Shown: positions 36,522 through 44,766, counted from the first letter of the stretch. The stretch: DNA of 64,000 nucleotides from Comamonas koreensis (GCF_021026195.1 NZ_JAJNCT010000003.1:289699-353698), one strand, 5' to 3'. Made by a program: numbers and translations. The notes: generated by a model not told the origin, from the sequence alone.

Positions 36522-36535
36522 TTGATGTGCATCAA
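36522..36535. promoter_or_regulatory. FNR/ANR-type binding site
   Basis: TTGATGTGCATCAA matches the FNR consensus TTGAT-N4-ATCAA exactly and extends to a 16-bp palindrome with the flanking C and G. It lies 165 bases before fecI and about 150 bases before the divergent surface-protein gene. Confidence 0.6.
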
Positions 36536-36643
36536 GCTGCTGGGTGCGACGGGGGTGACCGCGGATATGGCGATGGGCAGGCCGGTCAGCGGCCGACAGC
36601 TGCAGGAGACAGTTCAGCAAGAGCACTACCCTTGGTGAAAAAA

Positions 36644-36664
36644 GAATCATTATCAATTATGATC
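36644..36664. promoter_or_regulatory. Fur box upstream of fecI
   Basis: The AT-rich block GAATCATTATCAATTATGAT closely resembles the Fur consensus (GATAATGATAATCATTATC). It lies about 35 bases before the fecI start, where a bound Fur-Fe(II) would block transcription. Confidence 0.75.
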
Positions 36665-36699
36665 TTGCGGTTGTTTGTGTTGACCCAACGGCCTTGTCC

Positions 36700-37215
36700 A
36701 TGCCACAGCCTTCGCTCCTTACCGACGTGGAGACCATTTTTCGCCAGCACCACGCATGGCTGCGTGGGCGCTTGATGCTGCGCGCATCCAGCCACAGCGA
36801 GGCAGAGGATGTGGCCTCGGAAACCTTTTTGCAGCTGACGGAAAAGGGCAGGTCCGCAGAAGGCGAGATGCTGGATATCCGGCACCCGCGTGCCCTTTTG
36901 TCGACGATTGCCAAACGCATCCTCATCAAGCTCTGGCAGCGCCAGGATCTGGAAGCGGCTTACGAAAACACCTTGCGCCATATGCCCGAGGCGATGGCAC
37001 TGTCCCCCGAGATGCACGCGATGCTGGTGGAAGCCATCTGCCAGATCGACAGGGCGCTGGCTGCGCTGCCGCTGCCGGTCAAGACGGTCTTTCTGCTGTC
37101 GCGGCTGGAAGGTATGCGCTACCCGCAGATCGCAGAGCACATGGGCATCTCGCTGGCCACTGTGGAGCGCCATATGCGACGCGCTCTGCTGCAATGCCTG
37201 CGCTGCGCGCCATGA
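36700..37215 (+). CDS. FecI-like ECF RNA polymerase sigma factor
   Basis: A 171-residue ECF sigma factor of the iron-starvation group. Region 2 is visible in IFRQHHAWLRGRLMLRASSH and EAEDVASETFLQL. Region 4 is ALPLPVKTVFLLSRLEGMRY with the HTH PQIAEHMGISLATVERHMRR. A TTG two codons upstream is an alternative start. It overlaps the fecR-like anti-sigma gene by 4 bases. With the TonB receptor it forms a cell-surface signalling trio: the receptor signals ferric-siderophore binding to FecR, which frees this factor. Confidence 0.92.
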   Translation: MPQPSLLTDVETIFRQHHAWLRGRLMLRASSHSEAEDVASETFLQLTEKGRSAEGEMLDIRHPRALLSTIAKRILIKLWQRQDLEAAYENTLRHMPEAMALSPEMHAMLVEAICQIDRALAALPLPVKTVFLLSRLEGMRYPQIAEHMGISLATVERHMRRALLQCLRCAP

Positions 37216-38180
37216 GCCGCGCAGACGCCCCCAGCCCCGCTTTGCGCGCTGCCGTGGATTGGCTGGTGCGCCATGAGGCTGAAACAATGAGCGCGGCCGA
37301 CCACCAGGCTTTTGCGTGCTGGCTGCAGCAAGATGCGCAGCACCAGGCCGCCTGGGAGCGCGTGCGCTCGGCGCTGGCCGAGCCGCTGACGGCGGTGCGC
37401 AGCCTGCAGGCCCATACCGAGGGCCTGCATGCGCAGGCGGCCATGCAGGCACTGTCCCAAACCCGCCGCCGCCGGGTACTGCGGGGCGCGCTGGCGCTGG
37501 GCGGTATCGGCGTGGCGAGTGCATTCGTCGCAGACCGGCTGACGCCGCTGGGCCAGCTGATGGCCGATTGGCAGACCGGCACCGGTGAGCGCCGTGAATT
37601 TACGCTGGCCGATGGCAGCCGCGTGCTGCTGGATGCCCGGTCTGCAGTCGATGTGCATGATGCCGCTGGCAGCCCCGCGCTGCAGCTGCGCGCCGGGGCC
37701 TTGATTGCCAGGCGCTCCTCAGTCGGCGCGGCGCCATTGCAGATCCGAACCCGCGATGGCTTGGCGCTGCTCGATGCCGGCAGCATGATGGGCCGGGTCT
37801 ATGCCGACCGGACGGAAATGGTGGCGCTGGACCAGGGCCTGAGCCTGCGGCCCCGTGAGGCTGCCCAGGTCTTGCTGCGGGCGGGCCAGGGCGCGCGCTT
37901 CAGTGCCCATCAACTCCAGGCGCTGGGCGCCAATGCGGTGCAGCGCGCCGCTTGGCAGCAGGGCATGCTCGCCGTTGATGACTGGCCGCTGGCGGAGGTG
38001 GCCCAGGCGCTGCAGGCCTATTTTTCTGGCTACATCCGGGTGGCCCCTGCGGTCGCGGATCTGCGGGTGTTTGGCATCTTCAGGCTGGATGTCGATGAGT
38101 TGCTGGCAACGCTCAGCCAGATGCTGCCGCTGCAGATCCAGCGTTGGGGGCCGTTGATCCGTATTGGCGAGAAGGTCTGA
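37212..38180 (+). CDS. FecR-like anti-sigma/sigma-regulator protein
   Basis: A 322-residue inner-membrane regulator. The cytoplasmic DUF4880 region begins SPALRAAVDWLVRHEAETMS and contains FACWLQQDAQHQAAWERV. One membrane helix (VLRGALALGGIGVASAFVAD, about residues 90-110) is followed by the periplasmic FecR domain with GERREFTLADGSRVLLDARS and a C-terminal STN-like segment (VFGIFRLDVDELLATL). ATG 37212 overlaps the sigma stop. It pairs with the TonB receptor 108 bases downstream. Confidence 0.92.
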   Translation: MSRADAPSPALRAAVDWLVRHEAETMSAADHQAFACWLQQDAQHQAAWERVRSALAEPLTAVRSLQAHTEGLHAQAAMQALSQTRRRRVLRGALALGGIGVASAFVADRLTPLGQLMADWQTGTGERREFTLADGSRVLLDARSAVDVHDAAGSPALQLRAGALIARRSSVGAAPLQIRTRDGLALLDAGSMMGRVYADRTEMVALDQGLSLRPREAAQVLLRAGQGARFSAHQLQALGANAVQRAAWQQGMLAVDDWPLAEVAQALQAYFSGYIRVAPAVADLRVFGIFRLDVDELLATLSQMLPLQIQRWGPLIRIGEKV

Positions 38181-38288
38181 CGCGGAGGTCGAAGCGATCT
38201 CCGATACGGTGCTCCCTGCAAATAGATGAGGGGTTTTTTAGTTTCGGCGCACTGGTTAAGCAGTACCCAGCCAAAAGGAACTTCTGCC

Positions 38289-40829
38289 GTGACTACTTCC
38301 CGCCCCCAGCGCCGCCATGGCGCTGCCCCCTCGACCGTGTGCAACTGCGCTGAACGCTCGCCCTTCCATGCCATCGCCTTGGCTGCCTTGCTGGCCTGTG
38401 CGCTGGCGCCTGCCACCGGCCAGGCTGCCGATACGCCCCCAGCTGCTGCCGTGCAGCTCGACATTCCTGCCGGTAGCCTGGCCGATACCCTGACCCGGAT
38501 TGGCCAGCAGACTGGCCGCAGCATCGTCGCCGACCCTGCCCTGCTGCAAGGCCAGCGCAGTGCCGCGATCCAGGGACACTGGACGGCAGAGCAGGCGGTG
38601 CGCAAGGCGCTGGAGGGTTCTGCGCTGCAGCTGCAGACCCTGAACGGTGGCGCGCTGCAGATCCGCAAGCCAACAGCTCCGCAGCCACCGGTGGCGGAGG
38701 CGGTGCCGTCCGTTGAGACAGCCGTCGTACCCGCAGAGGCCAGCCACCAGCTGGCCACCGTGGTCGTGACCGACCAGCGCTCCGACAGCTCGCTGATGCA
38801 GCCCACCCGGCAGGTCACGGTGATCGAGGGTGAAGAGCTGGACGACCTGCGTGCCACCTCGGCCAATCTGAACAGTCTGCTGGCCAAGAGCGTGCCAGGC
38901 ATGTCCGACTCCAGCCGCAACATGAGCGATTTCGGCATGACCCTGCGCGGCCGCAACGTGCTGGTGCTGGTCGATGGCATTCCGCTCAACACCAACCGCG
39001 ACACGGCGCGCAACCTGGTCAATGTGGAGATGAGCCGCATCGAGCGGGTCGAGGTGTTGCGCGGCAGCAATGCCATCTACGGCAGCGGTGCGACCGGGGG
39101 GGTTATCTCGGTCACGACGCGCCCGGTGGGTGGCAAGCCGGTGGCGCGTACCACGGTGGGTTTTGACAGCGCGCTCTCGCGCCTGAGCGGCGACGGCCTG
39201 GGCGGCCAGGTGCAGCACTACCTGTCGGGGGCCGGTGATGTGGTCGATTACGAGGTCGATATTTCGGCCCGCCGCATCGGCGGAGCCTTTGACGGCCACG
39301 GCGACCGTATCGCGCCGGACGCCAGCCAGGGCGATCTGTTCGACTCGAACACCTACAGCCTGGGCGGCAAGATCGGCTTTCGCATCGATGCGGACCAGCG
39401 CATCCAGCTGGCGGCCAGCCACCTGCGTGCGCACCAGAAGTCGGACTATGCCAACGACCCCAGCGTCAACCAGGCACCATTGGGATCAGTAGCGGCCCGC
39501 GCCATCCGGGGGCTGAAGCTGGCCGACCAGAACCAGGTGGAAAACAGCTTGCTGAGCGCCAGCTACGAACACAAGGACCTGGGCGGCAGCACCCTGAGCG
39601 CGATGGTCTACGGCCGTGACAACTACGTGCGCTTTGCGCCCTTTGATGCCCGCAGCAACACCAACCGGGGCAATTTTGTCGACCAGGTGATGCAGAACAA
39701 CAAGGTGTTTGGCAGCCGCCTGACCATCACCACGCCGATCGGCGAAGACAAGACCACCAAGCTGGTCTGGGGCGCGGACTACATCCAGGAGCGCAGCAAC
39801 ATGCCGCTCGATACCTTTGATGCCGCCGTCTATGACGCCAGTGGCGGTCTGGTGTTCCAGCCCACGGGGCAGCGCATGTACATGCCCTGGGTCACCGTCA
39901 AAAGCGCGGGCGCCTTTGGTCAGTTGCAGCACAAGTTCAGCGACCAGTGGTCCGCCGAAGGCGGCTTGCGCTATGAGAAATCGCAGGCCAGCTTTGACGA
40001 TTTTCAGCCGCTGTCACAGTCGCGCCTGCCCAATCCGGCCACGGTGGGGGGCGGCAAGGTCTCCTACGACGCGGTGCTTTACAACCTGGGTCTGGCCTTC
40101 AAGCCCTGGAAGAACCACGAGTTCTACACCTCGTTCAGCCAGGGCTTTGACCTGCCCGATGTGGGCCTGCAGCTGCGCAATGCAGGGGCCAAGTTCGATA
40201 TCAATGCCTCCGAGCTGGAACCGGTCAAGACCGACAACTATGAGATCGGCTGGCGCGGCAGTTTTGGCGACACCATGGCAACGTTGGCGCTGTTCCAGTC
40301 ACGCTCGGACCTGGGCGCCGTGCAGTCCTTCAACAACGGCCTGCACCTGACGCGCACGCGCGAACGCATTCGCGGTGTGGAGCTGACTGCCGACCACTAT
40401 GCCGACCACTGGACCACCGGCGGCACCGTCACCTGGATGCAGGGCCGAGAGACGCCGCCCGGTGCCAGCAGCGATCAGCGCATGACGGGCTACCGCATCC
40501 CGCCGCTCAAGATCACCGGCTATGTGCAGTACAACCCCAGCAGCCGCTGGAGCCTGCGCACCCAGTTCAACTGGTTTGGCGCACGCGACTACCGCCTGGC
40601 CGATGGCAAGACCCAGTTCGCCCGGGCTGATGTGAAAAGCTACTACAGCGTCGATGTGGTGGGCCGCTACCAGTTCGACAACAAGGACCTGGTCACCGTC
40701 GGCGTGCAGAACCTGTTCAACCGCTACTACCTGCCGCTCTACAGCCAGCTGATGCGCAGCGGCAAGAACGACAGCCGCCTGCCCGCGTCGGGGGCGACCT
40801 TGACGGCAAGCTATACGCACAACTGGTGA
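38289..40829 (+). CDS. TonB-dependent ferric-siderophore transducer receptor with STN domain
   Basis: An 846-residue outer-membrane receptor. After a signal peptide (ending near ATGQA), the secretin/TonB N-terminal signalling domain spans roughly residues 55-120 (LDIPAGSLADTLTRIGQQTG, then IQGHWTAEQAVRKAL). A TonB box-like ATVVVTD, the plug (LRGRNVLVLVDGIPL, VLRGSNAIYGSGATGGVI) and a 22-strand barrel ending in the aromatic YTHNW follow. The STN domain marks it as the transducer of the FecI/FecR pair upstream. The start is GTG at 38289 after AAAAGGAAC; an ATG 21 codons upstream is possible. The siderophore is unknown. Confidence 0.92.
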   Translation: MTTSRPQRRHGAAPSTVCNCAERSPFHAIALAALLACALAPATGQAADTPPAAAVQLDIPAGSLADTLTRIGQQTGRSIVADPALLQGQRSAAIQGHWTAEQAVRKALEGSALQLQTLNGGALQIRKPTAPQPPVAEAVPSVETAVVPAEASHQLATVVVTDQRSDSSLMQPTRQVTVIEGEELDDLRATSANLNSLLAKSVPGMSDSSRNMSDFGMTLRGRNVLVLVDGIPLNTNRDTARNLVNVEMSRIERVEVLRGSNAIYGSGATGGVISVTTRPVGGKPVARTTVGFDSALSRLSGDGLGGQVQHYLSGAGDVVDYEVDISARRIGGAFDGHGDRIAPDASQGDLFDSNTYSLGGKIGFRIDADQRIQLAASHLRAHQKSDYANDPSVNQAPLGSVAARAIRGLKLADQNQVENSLLSASYEHKDLGGSTLSAMVYGRDNYVRFAPFDARSNTNRGNFVDQVMQNNKVFGSRLTITTPIGEDKTTKLVWGADYIQERSNMPLDTFDAAVYDASGGLVFQPTGQRMYMPWVTVKSAGAFGQLQHKFSDQWSAEGGLRYEKSQASFDDFQPLSQSRLPNPATVGGGKVSYDAVLYNLGLAFKPWKNHEFYTSFSQGFDLPDVGLQLRNAGAKFDINASELEPVKTDNYEIGWRGSFGDTMATLALFQSRSDLGAVQSFNNGLHLTRTRERIRGVELTADHYADHWTTGGTVTWMQGRETPPGASSDQRMTGYRIPPLKITGYVQYNPSSRWSLRTQFNWFGARDYRLADGKTQFARADVKSYYSVDVVGRYQFDNKDLVTVGVQNLFNRYYLPLYSQLMRSGKNDSRLPASGATLTASYTHNW

Positions 40830-40855
40830 TCTGGGCGGATGGGAGGCGCTGCGTG

Positions 40856-41392
40856 CTATGCGTCGTGGCGGTCTCTGAACCACAGCCATACCACCGCAGC
40901 CACGCAGATGCTGGCGCCCATCAGACTGAAAACACCAGCGATGCGGGTATCGCTGGCCAGCAGGTTCCAGCGGCTGAAGATTTCTGTCCAGTCATGTTCG
41001 CCACCACCGACCAAGGGCAATTGCTGGCTGCGGGCGTCTTTCATATAGCGTGCAACATTCAGCACACTGGCCCCCAACCACAGCCAGGCTGCCGCAAAGC
41101 CCAGGCTGTGCCGTTGTCGCCAGAAATGGTGCACAAACAAAAGCGGAAACAGCAACTGAAAAAGGGTGCCGCCATACACCGCCAGGCGGCCCGAGAAAAT
41201 GCCCACGATGGGATGCCCGGCCTCATGGATGGCCAGGTTGGCATGGTCCAGTAAAAAGACCCATTGGTCTGCAGTCAGCAGGTGCTGCGCCAGCACGTAC
41301 AAAGCGGCCAAGGCCATGGCGACCGTTGACCATAAACTGGTGCCTTGCCAGTCCTCAGCGTTTATCTCCTGCCAATCCTCTTTCAGCGACAT
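40856..41392 (-). CDS. Small membrane protein with HEAGH (M50-like) motif
   Basis: A 178-residue integral membrane protein with about four hydrophobic segments. The second segment region holds NLAIHEAGHPIVGIFSGRLA, an HExxH zinc-binding motif of the type found in M50 membrane metalloproteases. The second conserved metal-binding motif of true site-2 proteases (NxxPxxxLDG) is not seen. The start at 41392 follows GGAGG and is preferred to the long upstream extension. It follows the TonB receptor convergently and precedes the disrupted tRNA-Ser. The substrate is unknown, and the activity is unproven. Confidence 0.65.
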   Translation of the reverse strand: MSLKEDWQEINAEDWQGTSLWSTVAMALAALYVLAQHLLTADQWVFLLDHANLAIHEAGHPIVGIFSGRLAVYGGTLFQLLFPLLFVHHFWRQRHSLGFAAAWLWLGASVLNVARYMKDARSQQLPLVGGGEHDWTEIFSRWNLLASDTRIAGVFSLMGASICVAAVVWLWFRDRHDA

Positions 41393-41637
41393 CACTTGTC
41401 CTCCCTGCTTCTCGTTTGCAGAGCAGTTTAGGGGCAGTACCACATCGCTCCACAGCAGTTGGTGACGAACTACTACTGGCTGAGGAGGAGATGGCTGTTG
41501 CGAGTATTGAGCTGTTGGTTGATGCCAACAAGAGGCTGGACTTGCTGGCGCCAGGCGAGCCGAAGCCATTGCGCAATGCAGGTCGTTGCCAGGTCTGCCA
41601 AGGCCAGGGTCAGCCGTTAAAAATGGCGTGCTGGACA

Positions 41638-41670
41638 ATAAAAAAACCAAGTGAAATCAATCACTTGGTT
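41638..41670 (-). terminator. Terminator of the (split) tRNA-Ser
   Basis: A 10-bp stem, AACCAAGTGA (41645-41654) with TCACTTGGTT (41661-41670), followed on the minus strand by seven T. It sits just after the tRNA 3' half and is the native terminator of the interrupted gene. Confidence 0.85.
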
Positions 41671-41677
41671 TGTGTAT

Positions 41678-41735
41678 TGGCGGAAGCGGTGAGATTCGAA
41701 CTCACGGATGGCTTTCACCATCGCCGGTTTTCAAG
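41678..41735 (-). pseudogene. tRNA-Ser(UGA), 3' half, separated by element insertion
   Basis: On the minus strand this reads CTTGAAA-ACCGG (anticodon loop and 3' stem), a long variable arm (GATGGTGAAAGCCATC), the T arm GTGAGTTCGAATCTCAC, the acceptor 3' strand CGCTTCC, discriminator G and encoded CCA. The acceptor pairs exactly with GGAAGCG of the 5' half at 56452-56458. Joined at the shared CTTGAAA, the two halves make a normal 90-nt tRNA-Ser(UGA). Confidence 0.93.
41729..41735. repeat. att core, left junction
   Basis: TTTCAAG, the reverse complement of the tRNA-Ser anticodon loop CTTGAAA. tRNA sequence continues leftward (CCGGT side) and element sequence rightward (TCTGGCGC). Confidence 0.85.
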
Positions 41736-42260
41736 TCTGGCGCTTTTTTGTTGAAAAACAAACGCTTTCCTTGAATTAATTTCCGCATGGATAGCAAATC
41801 AATGAGCAATAAGCTGTTGAATTTTCAGTGCCTGTAGGAGGGGGTGCGGAAAGCTTTTATGGCTATCTGGAGTGGCGCGAAAACCAGCTGGGGGCAAGCT
41901 GGTACTGAGCCACGCCCTGGCCAAATACATGAGGATGGCAGGGTCGATCAACGCCCAGGCAGGCCGGGAGGTGGTGCGGTTCAAGCCCTACCAGCTGAAC
42001 GAGAGCCAGGCCGCCTGGTAACTACCTCCCAGCCGCAGCACCTGGGCACCGGCCACATCCCGGCCCCGGGCCTGTGCCCAGCTCGCGCTCAGCAGCCAGG
42101 TCCGCGCCGCACCCAGCCCCACAGGCCCGCCACAGCGCGGGCCTTTTGCATGGCCACCCACCCCCTGCCCGCAGCCCAGCGACCCAGCCACGGCCCGCAA
42201 GCACAGCCACAGGCCCACGCACGCACCCCAGGGGCACTCCGCCCCCTGCCGCACCCAGCC
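41736..42260. other. Left end of the element, no intact gene
   Basis: About 525 bases. It starts with an A/T-rich hairpin and holds ATTTCCGCAT (41779-41788), a possible integrase arm site. On the plus strand a fragment ending at 42021 reads KLVLSHALAKYMRMAGSINA...RFKPYQLNESQAAW in one frame. FYGYLEWRENQLGASWY lies directly upstream in the next frame. This looks like the frameshifted 3' end of an unidentified gene. The rest is very C-rich. Confidence 0.5.
41779..41788 (-). repeat. Candidate integrase arm site, left
   Basis: ATTTCCGCAT, the exact reverse complement of ATGCGGAAAT at 56338-56347 near the other junction. Within 45 bases of the left core. Confidence 0.4.
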
Positions 42261-42350
42261 ACACCCCTGCATACCCCTGCATACCCCTGCATACCCCTGC
42301 ATACCCCTGCATACCCCTGCATACCCCTGCATACCCCTGCATACCCCCGC
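42261..42350. repeat. Tandem 10-bp repeats
   Basis: Seven perfect copies of ATACCCCTGC (42271-42340) flanked by one degenerate copy on each side (ACACCCCTGC, ATACCCCCGC). A 10-bp period puts every unit on the same face of the helix, as in iterons or clustered protein sites. It lies 280 bases before alpA. Confidence 0.9.
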
Positions 42351-42632
42351 TGCGCGCGGTCGAGACCCCGCCGCGCCCGCACTCTTAACAGGTCGATTCT
42401 GTCGGCACTGCCGGGTATGGTGCTTTCCAGCACTGGTGCGGCCTCACGGGGCGGTTTTGCCCCCGCGATAAGTGTCGGGATTCGTCGGGAAATGACGGAG
42501 GTAGTGCGCGAAAAGTTTGCGCATCTTTTGGTTGGGCATCTGAGCTGCAGAAAACGGCGCTGCGTAATGTCCGGGGCGCAGACACAGCGCGTGCTGCGTG
42601 ACTTGTCACAGCCTCAAAAGCACTATTGAGGC
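42351..42632. other. Leader region of the alpA operon
   Basis: About 280 bases with no gene. It contains a hairpin CGGGGC-GGTTTT-GCCCCCG near 42447-42465. A cos-like packaging site was considered here because of the GC-rich block, but no convincing match is visible. Confidence 0.4.
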
Positions 42633-42902
42633 ATGGAAAAAAAGACCCCCACTGCAGCCACAAAATTTCCGCTGATTTCGCAGCTGCCAAGCACGTACCA
42701 CGACCGTCTACTGCAAATCAATGTTGTGCAGCAGCTTACGGGGGCAGGCCGCCAAACAATCTACCGGTGGATGGACTGTGGCGCATTTCCCCTTGCCGTT
42801 CGTGTGCACGGCAAGCGCATCGCTTGGAAAGAATCTGAAATCAACGCTTGGATCGACAGTCGCCCACGTGCCGATCTACCAACGGCAAGGGACGCGAAAT
42901 GA
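42633..42902 (+). CDS. AlpA-family phage regulatory protein
   Basis: An 89-residue MerR-like winged HTH of the AlpA family, which in P4-like and cryptic elements activates integrase or excision. It shows LINVVQQLTGAGRQTIYRWM-type recognition (VVQQLTGAGRQTIYRWMDCG), FPLAVRVHGKRIAWKESEIN and AWIDSRP. It is the first gene of the left rightward operon, overlapping the ogr-like gene by 4 bases. Confidence 0.85.
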   Translation: MEKKTPTAATKFPLISQLPSTYHDRLLQINVVQQLTGAGRQTIYRWMDCGAFPLAVRVHGKRIAWKESEINAWIDSRPRADLPTARDAK

Positions 42903-43252
42903 CAGCACATGCAAACAGGGCAAGCAATTTATTCATCCGCTGCCCGCATTGCGAAACCAAAGCCAATGTGCGTACCAGTGAGCAGCAAACCAGAACCATG
43001 CGCAGCCTGATATGCCAGTGCACCAATGCGTTTTGCGCCTACACCTTCGTTGCCAGCCTGGAGGCGATTCGCACCATCGCGCCATCAGCCATGCCTCATC
43101 CCGAAATAGACCTACCCAGAACTATCAACGCCGAGACTATGGAAAGAAGCGGCAGCCTTTCCAGCTACAAAAAGCCGAGGAAGAAAAACTACCACGACCA
43201 TGCAGCAACAGAGCTGAACCCGAAACCCGAATTCCCAGCCATACCCACCTAA
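42899..43252 (+). CDS. Ogr/Delta-like zinc-finger transcription activator
   Basis: A 117-residue protein with the Ogr/Delta arrangement FIRCPHCETKANVRTS...LICQCTNAFCAYTFVA, two CxxC-type pairs holding one zinc. In P2 Ogr, and in its satellite P4 Delta, activate late (head, tail, lysis) promoters. The C-terminal extension is basic and unlike the family. ATG 42899 overlaps the alpA stop. In this element few late genes remain to be activated, which fits a satellite acting on a helper. Confidence 0.8.
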   Translation: MTAHANRASNLFIRCPHCETKANVRTSEQQTRTMRSLICQCTNAFCAYTFVASLEAIRTIAPSAMPHPEIDLPRTINAETMERSGSLSSYKKPRKKNYHDHAATELNPKPEFPAIPT

Positions 43253-43270
43253 GCAACCACAGGAAACACC

Positions 43271-43555
43271 ATGCCAATTCATCGCCTGAACGACCAGCAA
43301 TACAGCCTCAAAGGCGCTGCCCAATGCAGCGACCATAACGGACGCAAAACCAGAACCCTGAAAGTCCTAGCCGGCACCAACGGCACGAATTACTCCAGTG
43401 AAAGCATCTCCAACCCTGCGCAGGTGGTGCTGCAAGAAGGGAGCGGCCCAAACGCAGAGCCCATTGCCTACTTCACTGCCGAACAAGCCCGCCAACTGGC
43501 CTCGGCACTGAATGCAGCAGCTGGTGGTGGTGACGTTCACGTGGCTGACTGCTAA
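43271..43555 (+). CDS. Hypothetical protein in the AlpA-Ogr operon
   Basis: A 94-residue protein with no membrane segment or recognised domain. It has AAQCSDHNGRKTRTLKVLAG and AYFTAEQARQLASALNAAA; the latter helix resembles the C-terminal end of several small phage proteins. A GGAAACACC ribosome-binding region precedes ATG 43271. The function is unknown. Confidence 0.6.
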   Translation: MPIHRLNDQQYSLKGAAQCSDHNGRKTRTLKVLAGTNGTNYSSESISNPAQVVLQEGSGPNAEPIAYFTAEQARQLASALNAAAGGGDVHVADC

Positions 43556-43583
43556 CCCAATTGAAAAACACATCACTCCAGTC

Positions 43584-44354
43584 ATGACTATCACACATAC
43601 ACCCGCCAACGCCTTTACCCAAGAAGCCGAAGAAGCCAAGGCCACTTGGCTAGCTGCACAGGCGCGCCTGAAAGCTGCGCGCGAAGCGTTCAACACCGGC
43701 GCCGTGGTTCGCTTGAAAGAGATCTTCAACAACCAAGTTTCCCTGAAAGCCAAGCTGGAAGCGGCCCGCCTGGAACGCGAAAAAGCCGAAGGCGACTTCA
43801 AATCTACCTTTGAAGCCGCCGGGTTTGAAAAGACCGCAGCGGTGCAAAAAATTCTCAACAAAAAGAACGACGCCATTGTCATTTGCGAAGAGCTGGAGAG
43901 CGCCATTGCCAACACAAACGCCGAATGCGCAGAACACCAGCCTCTGTTTATTCAAGCCAGCATCGAGGCTGAAACGTACCAGGCAGCTCATGGATCGGCC
44001 TTCTCTGCAGGCGCGCGGTTTCATGCATTCGCACTGCTGGAAAAGCACGGACCAGCACTGGCCGATGCACTTGCCTTGATTCGTAATGTGCGATCTGGCA
44101 ATCCAGCGATCGAGGTTGATATAGGCCCATCACTGGGGTTCAGCCCAACGACCGACCGGATCACCGTTGACAGCCGGATGGGCGTATTGCTGAGTCTGTT
44201 GCGCAGCAAATCTATGGAAGCTCCAAGCGACATCACCCAGCCCATTTCCGATGCCATCGGTACGCTAGACCTTGGGCCGATGCACGGCTGCAAGCCGCAA
44301 ACCCCTGCAGAACGCCACAAGCTCAAGTTGGCTGCCGAAAACCGCGCCGCATGA
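43584..44354 (+). CDS. Hypothetical coiled-coil protein
   Basis: A 256-residue protein whose first 110 residues are strongly heptad-rich (ATWLAAQARLKAAREAFNTG, KAKLEAARLEREKAEGDF). A less helical C-terminal half follows, containing SNPAIEVDIGPSLGF-like strands. No enzymatic motif is visible. It occupies the place in the operon just before the tail chaperones, where P2 phages have tail genes F1/F2, but it resembles neither sheath nor tube. ATG 43584 (MTITHTPANAF) is preferred. The stop overlaps the next gene (ATGA). Confidence 0.6.
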   Translation: MTITHTPANAFTQEAEEAKATWLAAQARLKAAREAFNTGAVVRLKEIFNNQVSLKAKLEAARLEREKAEGDFKSTFEAAGFEKTAAVQKILNKKNDAIVICEELESAIANTNAECAEHQPLFIQASIEAETYQAAHGSAFSAGARFHAFALLEKHGPALADALALIRNVRSGNPAIEVDIGPSLGFSPTTDRITVDSRMGVLLSLLRSKSMEAPSDITQPISDAIGTLDLGPMHGCKPQTPAERHKLKLAAENRAA

Positions 44355-44740
44355 GCACCGATTCCCTCACTCCCACCACATCCATCAACTACGGAAAAAC
44401 AACCATGACCGACACCGCAACCAGTCAAACCCAAACCCTCGAAGGCGAAGAAATCATCAACGGACGTGCAGCTCGAGCCATCACGCTGCAGCAGTCCATC
44501 ACCCGTGGCGCGCAAGTCATCACCAAGGTGTATGTGCGCAAGCCCAAAAGCGGCGAGTTACGCGGCATTGACCTGGGTGCCATGCTCAACGCCAATGCCG
44601 ACGCCATCATGCAAGTTCTGCCCCGCGTGACGGAGCCATTTTTGGTGAAGCACGAGGTGGAAAACCTTGACCCTGCCGACCTGCTCATGCTGGGGATGGC
44701 GTTGGTCAGTTTTTTCGTGCCGAAGGCAGAGCTGCAATAG
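44351..44740 (+). CDS. Phage tail assembly chaperone (TAC_7/gpE-like)
   Basis: A 129-residue protein with the tail-assembly pattern EIINGRAARAITLQQSITRG, VYVRKPKSGELRGIDLGAML and LDPADLLMLGMALVSFFV. In Mu- and P2-like phages this chaperone and the next frame coat the tape measure before tube assembly. ATG 44405 (MTDTATSQ) is an alternative start. Directly upstream of the GpE-like gene. Confidence 0.8.
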   Translation: MSTDSLTPTTSINYGKTTMTDTATSQTQTLEGEEIINGRAARAITLQQSITRGAQVITKVYVRKPKSGELRGIDLGAMLNANADAIMQVLPRVTEPFLVKHEVENLDPADLLMLGMALVSFFVPKAELQ

Positions 44741-44766
44741 CACTGCCAATGCATGTTGAAGAGCCG

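Larger units (their letters stand above)
36371..36699. other. Divergent regulatory region, surface protein / fecI
   Basis: A 329-bp non-coding, AT-rich region. It holds an inverted repeat CATCCT...AGGATG (about 36457-36476), an FNR-type site and a Fur box, each listed separately. No gene or RNA is evident. Confidence 0.6.

Noticed and set aside
41678..41735. Ordinary tRNA-Ser gene at the left junction
   Set aside because: Only the anticodon loop to the 3' end is present; the sequence beyond the loop (TCTGGCGC) forms no D arm or acceptor. Its other half is at 56420-56458.
42261..42350. CRISPR array
   Set aside because: The repeats are 10 bp and directly adjacent, with no spacers, and no cas genes are nearby.
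42440..42470. P2-like cos packaging site
   Set aside because: The GC-rich block and hairpin were suggestive, but I could not align it convincingly with a known cos core.
41844..42629. A 261-codon frame reading through the 10-bp repeats
   Set aside because: Pro/His/Arg-rich, no ribosome-binding site, no family, and composition dictated by the repeat and the C-rich DNA.
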